Origin: Candidatus Solincola jinzensis
Lineage (GTDB): Bacteria > Actinomycetota > Geothermincolia > Geothermincolales > RBG-13-55-18
Reading direction: 5' to 3'
Assembly: GCA_015711875.1 (NCBI GenBank)
Contig: JACVJG010000242.1
Location: 1-5,339, forward strand
Length of the DNA: 5,339 bases
Shown: positions 1-5,339 of the stretch, piece by piece
Layout of the letters: each line of letters begins with the position of its first letter
How positions within the stretch are numbered: position 1 is the first letter of the stretch
Notes under the pieces: model-generated
The model's database searches: none
Told to the model about the DNA's origin: nothing
The model's input: the letters and a program-made list of their open reading frames with translations, nothing else
Translations under genes and position numbers: made by a program

Positions 1-830
<830 letters not shown>

Positions 831-838
831 GGAGGAGG
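831..838 (+). promoter_or_regulatory. pheT ribosome binding site
   Basis: GGAGGAGG begins immediately after the pheS stop and lies six bases upstream of TTG 845. This strong anti-16S complement supports the non-ATG start of pheT and suggests that ribosomes finishing pheS are close to the pheT start. Confidence 0.85.
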
Positions 839-844
839 CCGGAA

Positions 845-3259
845 TTGCGGGTTTCACTGGAATGGTTGAGCGAATACGTCGATCTGGACATCGACCCCTA
901 CGACCTTGCCGAGCGCTTAACCATGGCGGGAACCGCGGTGGAGGCGGTAGAGCGCCAGGGCGAGGAGCTGGAGGGAGTGCTGGTGGGGCGCGTGCTCGAG
1001 GTGAGGCCGCACCCCGATGCAGACCGCCTTTCTGTTTGCCGTGTGGATCTGGGGGGCGTCAGCGCGGAGATCGTATGCGGGGCCCCCAATGTGAGGCCGG
1101 GCATGCTGGCCCCGGTGGCAACGCCGGGAACCAAGCTGCCGGACGGCAGCACCATAGGCAAGGTGGATATAAGGGGAGTGACCTCCAGCGGCATGCTGCT
1201 CTCAGAACGGGAGTTGGGGATTTCCGAAGAGGCGGCAGGGATAATGGAGCTTGAGGAGGGAACGGAGCCAGGCACTCCGCTTAAAAAGGCGCTGGGGGCT
1301 GAGGACACCGTGCTGGTACTGGAAGTGACCCCCAACCGGCCTGATTGCTTGAGCATGCTGGGGGTAGCGCGCGAGGTATCTGCCATCACCGGCGCCAGGC
1401 TGCGTAGTCCCCGTTATGCGTTGAGGGAATATGACCCACCCGCGGCTGTTGATCTGTCGGTGGAGATATCCGACCCTGATCTCTGCTCACGATATACCGC
1501 CCGCCTTATCGAGGGCTTGAGTATCGCCGCCTCGCCCTGGTGGATGAAAAGGAGATTGCGCGCAGCCGGGATCAGGCCCATTAACAACGTGGTCGATATC
1601 ACCAACTACGTCATGGTGGAGATGGGGCAACCCTTACACGCTTTTGACCGTGATCTGGTCAAGGAGGGTCATATCATCGTACGCAGGGCACGCGATGGCG
1701 AGAGCATGGTCACCCTTGACGGAGTGGAGCGTAAGTTATCCCGTGATGACTTGCTGATATGCGACCCTGCAGGCCCAGTGGCCCTGGCGGGCGTGATGGG
1801 AGGAGAACATACGGAGATAAGCGAGGCGACCACAAGAGTTCTTCTGGAGTCTGCCCACTTCGACCCCGCGAACATCATGCGCACCTCACGGCTGCAGGGC
1901 CTCTCGTCTGAGGCGTCGTATCGCTTCGAACGTGGTGTCGATCCCTCCGGATGCGCCCGAGCTGCGGACCGTGCGGCTTTTCTCATGCAGGAGCTGGCGG
2001 GGGGCAGGATAAGAAGTGGGGTGGTGGACGCTCGCGCCAGGGAGATAGCGCCTATACTCTTGAGCCTGCGGGTTGAAAGGGCCTCTCGTCTTATCGGCAT
2101 AGAGCTGGAGGCCAAGGAAGCCCGGCGTATCCTGGAGTCGCTCGAATTGGAGGTGGAAAGCGAGGGCACGGGAGAGGATGGCACGATCCTGGAGGTGAAG
2201 GTGCCCACTTTCAGGCCGGACCTGGAGCGCGAGATAGACCTGGTGGAGGAGATAGCTAGGATCCATGGCTATCACAACGTCCCCTCTACCCTGCCTGTTG
2301 CCTCCGGAAAGGTGGGCATGCTCACGCATGGACAACGATGCAGGCGGGAAGCTGCGCGCATGATGCGCAGCCTGGGCCTGCGCGAGGCGGTGACCTTCTC
2401 GTTTATCTCCGAGAACTGGCTCGAGAGGCTGGACCCCTCGCGCAAGGTGCTGCCGCGCCATCCTGTTCGACTGAGAAACCCATTGAGCGAAGACATGGCG
2501 GTGATGCGCCCGACCCTTTTGCCCGGGCTGCTGGAGGCGGTTCGTTTCAACGTCAACCGGCGTATCATCGACGTTCACCTCTATGAGCTCGGCAAAGTGT
2601 TTTTTCCCAGAGCAGGGGAGGCGCTGCCGAGCGAACCCCTTATGCTGGCATGCGCGCTTACGGGGAACTGGTCTCCCAAACAGTGGGTAAGCGAGGCGGA
2701 GGCGGTGGATTTCTTCACTGTAAAGGGGATTCTGGAGAGACTGGCCTCTTCCCTGCGGGTTCCCGCCCCGATACTGCAAAGGGAGGAGCTACCCTTTCTC
2801 CATCCCTCCCAGTCCTGCGCCGTGAGCGTGGGTGGAAGGAAGGCGGGTTTCATCGGCATGCTGCACCCGCGCATATGTGACGATATCGACCTGCCCCGCA
2901 ACACGGCGGTGATGGAATTAGAGGTCTCCGTTTTCGAAGAGACGCGCACCGAGCCGCACTTCCGCGAGATCCCGCGTTTCCCGACCCTGCAGATGGACCT
3001 GGCGGTGGTGGTGGATGAGGAAGTGGAAGCCCTGAGCCTGGAGCGGACCATCCATGAGGCGGGCGGAGAGTTGTTATATGAGGCGAGGTTATTCGACCTC
3101 TATCGCGGCGAGCAGGTCGGCGAGGGAAAGAAAAGCCTGGCCTTCAATCTCGTGTTCTGCGCCATGGACCGCACCCTCAGGGACGAGGAGGCGCGCTCTT
3201 CCTTCGAGGCAATAGTGGCCGCGTTGGCGGAAAGATTCGGGGCGCGGCTGCGCTCCTGA
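845..3259 (+). CDS. pheT: Phenylalanyl-tRNA synthetase beta subunit
   Basis: This is the beta subunit of phenylalanyl-tRNA synthetase; it binds tRNA-Phe, edits mischarged Tyr-tRNA and completes the heterotetramer. It has 804 residues, normal for the long bacterial form. Domains in order: N-terminal B1 (MRVSLEWLSEYV), an OB-fold tRNA-binding domain about 40-150 (GRVLEVRPHPDADRL, CGAPNV), the B3/B4 editing module about 160-400 (TPNRPDCLSMLG, NNVVDITNY, GQPLHAFD), B5 about 403-480 (VPTFRPDLEREIDLVEEIAR), the catalytic-like core about 490-700 (NPLSEDMAVMRPTLLPGLL, YELGKVF), and a C-terminal ferredoxin-fold anticodon-binding domain about 708-804. The TTG at 845 is chosen because it starts the conserved MRVSLEWL, sits behind GGAGGAGG, and lies 14 bases after pheS. 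The same frame is open further upstream, but only as a shadow inside pheS. One small oddity is QMDLA (716-720), where relatives often have RRDLA. It converges on rpsT. Confidence 0.98.
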   Translation: MRVSLEWLSEYVDLDIDPYDLAERLTMAGTAVEAVERQGEELEGVLVGRVLEVRPHPDADRLSVCRVDLGGVSAEIVCGAPNVRPGMLAPVATPGTKLPDGSTIGKVDIRGVTSSGMLLSERELGISEEAAGIMELEEGTEPGTPLKKALGAEDTVLVLEVTPNRPDCLSMLGVAREVSAITGARLRSPRYALREYDPPAAVDLSVEISDPDLCSRYTARLIEGLSIAASPWWMKRRLRAAGIRPINNVVDITNYVMVEMGQPLHAFDRDLVKEGHIIVRRARDGESMVTLDGVERKLSRDDLLICDPAGPVALAGVMGGEHTEISEATTRVLLESAHFDPANIMRTSRLQGLSSEASYRFERGVDPSGCARAADRAAFLMQELAGGRIRSGVVDARAREIAPILLSLRVERASRLIGIELEAKEARRILESLELEVESEGTGEDGTILEVKVPTFRPDLEREIDLVEEIARIHGYHNVPSTLPVASGKVGMLTHGQRCRREAARMMRSLGLREAVTFSFISENWLERLDPSRKVLPRHPVRLRNPLSEDMAVMRPTLLPGLLEAVRFNVNRRIIDVHLYELGKVFFPRAGEALPSEPLMLACALTGNWSPKQWVSEAEAVDFFTVKGILERLASSLRVPAPILQREELPFLHPSQSCAVSVGGRKAGFIGMLHPRICDDIDLPRNTAVMELEVSVFEETRTEPHFREIPRFPTLQMDLAVVVDEEVEALSLERTIHEAGGELLYEARLFDLYRGEQVGEGKKSLAFNLVFCAMDRTLRDEEARSSFEAIVAALAERFGARLRS

Positions 3260-3263
3260 GCGC
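3250..3263. terminator. Weak hairpin across the pheT stop
   Basis: GCGCT (3250-3254) and AGCGC (3259-3263) can form a five-pair GC-rich stem with a CCTG loop, overlapping the pheT stop codon. An alternative stem in the same place pairs GAGCG (3258-3262) with CGCTC (3266-3270). Neither is followed by a T run on either strand, so intrinsic termination is doubtful. It may be only a stable 3' end structure, or chance in GC-rich DNA. Confidence 0.2.
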
Positions 3264-3275
3264 GCCGCTCGACGT

Positions 3276-3539
3276 TCAGGAGAGCGAGTTGAACTTGCGC
3301 ATGAGGCGCGATTTACGGTTAGCGGCGTTGTTCTTGTGCAGGATGCCGTCGCTTGCCGCTTTATCAAGCGCTTTTACCGCCTTGGCCAGGTAGACTTCGC
3401 ATTCCTCGCGGTCGCCTCGCTGCAAGGCCGCCTCGAAACGCCGGATGTAGGTCTTGATCTCTGATTTTCGCGATTTGTTGCGCATGCGCCTTTTCTCCGC
3501 TTGCCGCATGCGCTTCTCCTGCTGTTTTATGTTGGGCAA
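3276..3539 (-). CDS. rpsT: Small-subunit ribosomal protein S20 (bS20)
   Basis: Ribosomal protein S20 binds 16S rRNA directly early in 30S assembly. The product is 87 residues, the same length as the E. coli protein, and very basic. The N-terminus MPNIKQQEKRMRQAEKRRMR matches the family's basic N-terminal helix. The hallmark C-terminal stretch KALDKAASDGILHKNNAA (roughly residues 56-73) is followed by RKSRL. The start is TTG at 3539, because the conserved PNIK follows it directly and AAAGGAG lies seven bases upstream. A 13-codon in-frame extension to an ATG at 3578 exists, but it would place the predicted -10 box inside the coding region and add residues foreign to S20. It is monocistronic as far as visible, convergent with pheT and divergent from lepA. 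In E. coli, rpsT also starts with UUG and S20 represses its own translation; similar control here is an inference only. Confidence 0.97.
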   Translation of the reverse strand: MPNIKQQEKRMRQAEKRRMRNKSRKSEIKTYIRRFEAALQRGDREECEVYLAKAVKALDKAASDGILHKNNAANRKSRLMRKFNSLS

Positions 3540-3546
3540 GGTATCA

Positions 3547-3553
3547 CTCCTTT
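3547..3553 (-). promoter_or_regulatory. rpsT ribosome binding site
   Basis: Read on the minus strand this is AAAGGAG, seven bases before TTG 3539. It decides the start: the upstream ATG at 3578 lacks a comparable site and lies upstream of the predicted transcription start. Confidence 0.85.
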
Positions 3554-3561
3554 CATCAAAC

Positions 3562-3597
3562 AGGGGAGATTGTAGCACAAGGGCGAAAGCGGGTAAA
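3562..3597 (-). promoter_or_regulatory. rpsT promoter, extended -10 type
   Basis: On the minus strand, TACAAT (3569-3574) matches the -10 consensus at five of six bases and is preceded directly by TGC, an extended -10. TTTACC (3592-3597) matches the -35 consensus at four of six, with a 17-base spacer. The predicted transcription start is near 3562, leaving a leader of about 23 bases that contains the ribosome binding site. A short inverted repeat, GGG-TAAAT-CCC (3591-3601), overlaps the -35. Confidence 0.75.
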
Positions 3598-3700
3598 TCC
3601 CTTGCGCTGGCTCACGGTAACCCCGCGACACCGGGATCGCCGTACGATAAAACTGGATAAGACCGGGGCAAATCCCGATTCCGTATGGATGTCTGGAGAC

Positions 3701-3718
3701 AAAAAGGCGCGGTCCGCG
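3701..3718 (-). terminator. Possible minus-strand intrinsic terminator
   Basis: On the minus strand, CGCG-GAC-CGCG (3718 down to 3708) can form a short GC hairpin, followed by CC and five T (3705-3701). The stem is only four to five pairs, so the call is weak. It would stop leftward transcription coming from the lepA side before it reaches the rpsT promoter. Confidence 0.25.
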
Positions 3719-3800
3719 TAGCTTTGGAAGCCCAGGAATCTCATGAGGACGGAGGATATCGTGCACGAGGCTTTTCCCGCTTCGAGGCGCTTTTAAGACA

Positions 3801-3847
3801 TGGGAGCGATCGGAACGGGAGACCGGATCGCCCATAACGTGGGAGCG
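3801..3847. repeat. Direct repeat TGGGAGCG flanking a hairpin upstream of the lepA promoter
   Basis: TGGGAGCG occurs at 3801-3808 and 3840-3847, 39 bases apart start to start; with one mismatch the match extends to 11 bases (AC[A/G] before each copy). Between them GCGATCGG (3806-3813) pairs with CCGGATCGC (3823-3831) around a nine-base loop, with one bulged G. The second copy ends ten bases before the lepA -10, where the -35 would be. A regulator site is possible, but no factor can be named. Confidence 0.35.
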
Positions 3848-3852
3848 CCGCA

Positions 3853-3869
3853 AAGGCTATAATAGCCTT
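3853..3869. promoter_or_regulatory. lepA promoter -10 within a perfect palindrome
   Basis: TATAAT at 3858-3863 is a perfect -10 box on the plus strand, predicting a start near 3870 and a lepA leader of about 88 bases. It lies inside AAGGCTAT-A-ATAGCCTT, two perfect eight-base arms around one base. No good -35 is found: the best at acceptable spacing is ATAACG, 3834-3839, three of six with an 18-base spacer. On the minus strand the same palindrome reads TATTAT (3864-3859), five of six to a -10. The palindrome could therefore be a repressor site covering the -10 or the core of a two-way promoter. Confidence 0.55.
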
Positions 3870-3902
3870 GGTCCTGCAGGCAAGAAAGAATGGAGGGCCC
3901 CA

Positions 3903-4040
3903 ATGGGTTCCCCACGCTATTCTCGCCACGCGGAAATGATAATACAGGTGTTGAGGCATGGACAGGAGCAGGATAAGGAACTTCTGCATAATAGCCCATA
4001 TCGACCACGGGAAATCCACCCTGGCCGATCGCTTTCTTGA
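3903..4040 (+). CDS. Possible short leader reading frame overlapping the lepA start
   Basis: ATG 3903 opens a 45-codon frame ending at TGA 4038-4040. It is preceded by GGAGGG (3892-3897) with a five-base spacer, a better ribosome binding site than that of lepA. The frame differs from lepA and overlaps its first 83 bases, so a ribosome translating it would run through the lepA start. The peptide begins [20 protein letters not shown] and resembles no family I recognise; everything after about residue 18 is forced by lepA in another frame. It is either a translational control element or chance; the binding site is the only positive evidence. Confidence 0.2.
   Translation: MGSPRYSRHAEMIIQVLRHGQEQDKELLHNSPYRPREIHPGRSLS
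3946..3950 (+). promoter_or_regulatory. lepA ribosome binding site, modest
   Basis: AGGTG lies seven bases before ATG 3958. A closer GAGG (3953-3956) leaves only one base and is probably too near. An in-frame TGA at 3952-3954 excludes any earlier lepA start, so ATG 3958 stands despite the modest site. Confidence 0.55.
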
Positions 4041-5339
4041 GCTCACCGAAACGGTGCCGCGCCAGAAGATGGCGGAACAGTATCTTGACCGCATGGAGCT
4101 GGAAAGGGAACGCGGGATAACCATAAAGGCGCAAGCGGTACGCATGCAGTATCTAGGGCAGGACGGAAGGGAATACCGCTTGAACCTCATAGACACCCCC
4201 GGCCATGTCGATTTCTCGTACGAGGTATCGCGCAGCCTAGCTGCCTGTGAAGGGGCAATTCTGCTGGTGGACGCCTCCCAGGGGGTGGAGGCCCAGACGG
4301 TTGGCAACGCCTACCTGGCTGTGGAATCAGGGCTGGAGATCATACCCGTGGTCAACAAGATCGACCTTCCGGTGTCGGATGTCGAGGGCACTGCCATGGA
4401 GATAGCCGACCTGTTGGGCATAGACCCGGCGGAGGTGCTGGCGGTTTCCGCCAAAACGGGTGAGGGCGCGAGAGAGCTGCTTGACGCGGTGGTGGAGCGT
4501 GTCCCACCGCCATCTGGGGATGTGGGGATGCCGTTGCGAGCCCTGGTGTTCGACTCCACCTACGACTCGTACAGGGGCGTGGTCGCGTTCGTGCGCGTGG
4601 TGGAAGGTGAGGTGAGGAGAGGCATGAAGATCCGCTTCATGGCCACCGGGGTGTCCGCCTCCGTGGACGAGGTGGGTTACTTTTCCCCCGACATGATCTC
4701 GTGCCTCGGGCTCGAGGCGGGTGAGGTGGGCTATATCATCACCGGCATCAAGGACGTCACCCGCATTAAGGTGGGCGACACGGTTACCGGAAGGGATGCA
4801 CCCGCTCTGGATCCGCTCCCCGGCTACAGGGATCCCAAGCCCATGGTCTTCGCGGGGATATACCCCGTAGATTCCGACGATTTCACCGACCTCAGCGACG
4901 CTCTGGAGAAATTGAAGCTGAACGACGCAGCTCTGAGCTTCTCGCGAGAGAACTCCAAGGCGCTGGGATTCGGTTTCCGGTGCGGATTCCTGGGGCTTCT
5001 GCACATGGAGATAGTGCAAGAGCGCCTGGAGCGCGAATACGGCCTCGATCTGGTGGTCACCTCTCCGAACGTGGTCTATGAGGTGGAGGATCGGGCGGGA
5101 GGGATAACCTATGTGCGTAATCCATCCGACATGCCGGATCCGGGGACGATAAAGGAGATAAGAGAGCCTTACGTGCAGGCGACCATACTGGTGCCCCCTG
5201 ATTACATGGGGGGGATATTGGAGCTGGTGAAAGAGCGAAGGGGTATATACCAGGACATGACCTACCTGTCAGGACGGCGCGTGGAGTTGCGCTGCCGGCT
5301 ACCCCTGGCGGAGATGGTGATCGACTTTTACGACCAGCT
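3958..5339 (+). CDS. lepA: Elongation factor 4 (LepA), 3'-truncated by window edge
   Basis: LepA/EF4 is a ribosome-dependent translational GTPase related to EF-G, credited with back-translocation or ribosome biogenesis roles. The frame is open from ATG 3958 to the edge: 460 residues plus two bases of about 600, so the LepA-specific C-terminal domain is mostly missing. GTPase motifs are intact: G1 AHIDHGKST (13-21), G2 RGITIK (52-57), G3 DTPGH (79-83, with the catalytic His83), G4 NKID (133-136) and G5 SAK (164-166). A beta-barrel domain II follows at about 185-275. Family signatures include [20 protein letters not shown] (about residues 332-351), which separates LepA from EF-G, and further on REPYVQATI and [13 protein letters not shown] of the EF-G-like C-terminal fold. 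The start follows an in-frame stop at 3952 and gives the usual short N-terminus ([10 protein letters not shown]). It is divergent from rpsT with its own probable promoter. Confidence 0.98.
   Translation, partial: MDRSRIRNFCIIAHIDHGKSTLADRFLELTETVPRQKMAEQYLDRMELERERGITIKAQAVRMQYLGQDGREYRLNLIDTPGHVDFSYEVSRSLAACEGAILLVDASQGVEAQTVGNAYLAVESGLEIIPVVNKIDLPVSDVEGTAMEIADLLGIDPAEVLAVSAKTGEGARELLDAVVERVPPPSGDVGMPLRALVFDSTYDSYRGVVAFVRVVEGEVRRGMKIRFMATGVSASVDEVGYFSPDMISCLGLEAGEVGYIITGIKDVTRIKVGDTVTGRDAPALDPLPGYRDPKPMVFAGIYPVDSDDFTDLSDALEKLKLNDAALSFSRENSKALGFGFRCGFLGLLHMEIVQERLEREYGLDLVVTSPNVVYEVEDRAGGITYVRNPSDMPDPGTIKEIREPYVQATILVPPDYMGGILELVKERRGIYQDMTYLSGRRVELRCRLPLAEMVIDFYDQ

Larger units (their letters stand above)
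3598..3852. other. Intergenic DNA without a recognisable gene
   Basis: This is the bulk of the 418-base gap between the rpsT and lepA starts. I found no convincing gene on either strand. A 50-codon plus-strand frame (3685-3837) has no ribosome binding site and resembles nothing I know; the minus-strand frames here are equally unconvincing. The stretch contains small structures listed separately: a hairpin followed by T5 on the minus strand (3701-3718), a direct repeat TGGGAGCG (3801, 3840), and a hairpin at 3806-3831. There are also near-repeats CGAGGCTTTT / CGAGGCGCTTTT (3766, 3783) and CCGGGATCGCC / CCGGATCGCC (3631, 3823). I could not match it to a known riboswitch class. Confidence 0.6.

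Noticed and set aside
1886..2779. A 297-codon minus-strand frame inside pheT.
   Set aside because: It lies wholly antisense to a well-conserved gene, has no recognisable domain, and fits the long spurious frames expected opposite GC-rich coding sequence.
3089..3367. A 92-codon minus-strand frame spanning the pheT end and part of rpsT.
   Set aside because: It is in another frame from rpsT, overlaps two well-supported genes, and has no family resemblance.
3661..3683. The CGGGGCAAATCCCG region as part of a riboswitch or other structured RNA.
   Set aside because: The stem is only four pairs, and none of the conserved cores I know (TPP, cobalamin, c-di-GMP, T-box) can be recognised. It also lies upstream of the predicted lepA transcription start.
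3685..3837. A 50-codon plus-strand frame beginning MDVWRQKGAVRV in the rpsT-lepA gap.
   Set aside because: There is no ribosome binding site before the ATG, no promoter is evident, the codon choice is unlike its neighbours, and no family is recognisable.
3527..3853. Minus-strand frames of 108 and 62 codons overlapping the rpsT promoter.
   Set aside because: No ribosome binding sites, overlap with the rpsT promoter and 5' end, and low-complexity basic/proline composition typical of chance frames in GC-rich DNA.
3938..3943. GATAAT as an alternative lepA -10 box.
   Set aside because: It lies too close to the start codon to leave room for the ribosome binding site, and no -35 lies at the right distance.

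Overview
The window is ordinary, compact bacterial chromosome carrying translation genes. It is GC-rich, yet it uses AUA and AGG codons heavily. It holds four real protein genes: the 3' part of pheS and all of pheT (the two subunits of phenylalanyl-tRNA synthetase, + strand), rpsT (ribosomal protein S20, - strand), and the 5' three quarters of lepA (elongation factor 4, + strand, running off the right edge). I saw no tRNA or rRNA gene, insertion sequence, CRISPR array or prophage gene.

Layout: 1-830 is the C-terminal 275 residues of PheS. After a 14-base gap with a strong GGAGGAGG ribosome binding site, 845-3259 is a full-length 804-residue PheT starting at TTG. Only 16 bases separate the end of pheT from the end of the convergent rpsT (3276-3539, also TTG-started), so the two transcripts probably overlap at their 3' ends. 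rpsT has its own promoter, with a TGC-TACAAT extended -10. Between rpsT and lepA lie 418 bases with no convincing gene. They hold the rpsT promoter, several small repeats and hairpins, and a probable lepA promoter whose TATAAT sits inside a perfect 17-base palindrome. The lepA leader also contains a 45-codon reading frame with a better ribosome binding site than lepA itself, and this frame overlaps the lepA start.

PheS and PheT form the (alpha-beta)2 enzyme that charges tRNA-Phe. S20 is a primary binder of 16S rRNA in the small subunit. LepA is a ribosome-bound translational GTPase. All act in protein synthesis, but they are transcribed from at least three units.

Organism (inference): divergent rpsT/lepA is common in Gram-positive lineages (Bacillota, Actinomycetota). 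With high GC and strong AUA use, a deep-branching actinomycetote or a GC-rich bacillote is my best guess, with low confidence. No previously undescribed system is evident. The most interesting sequence is the regulatory DNA between rpsT and lepA.
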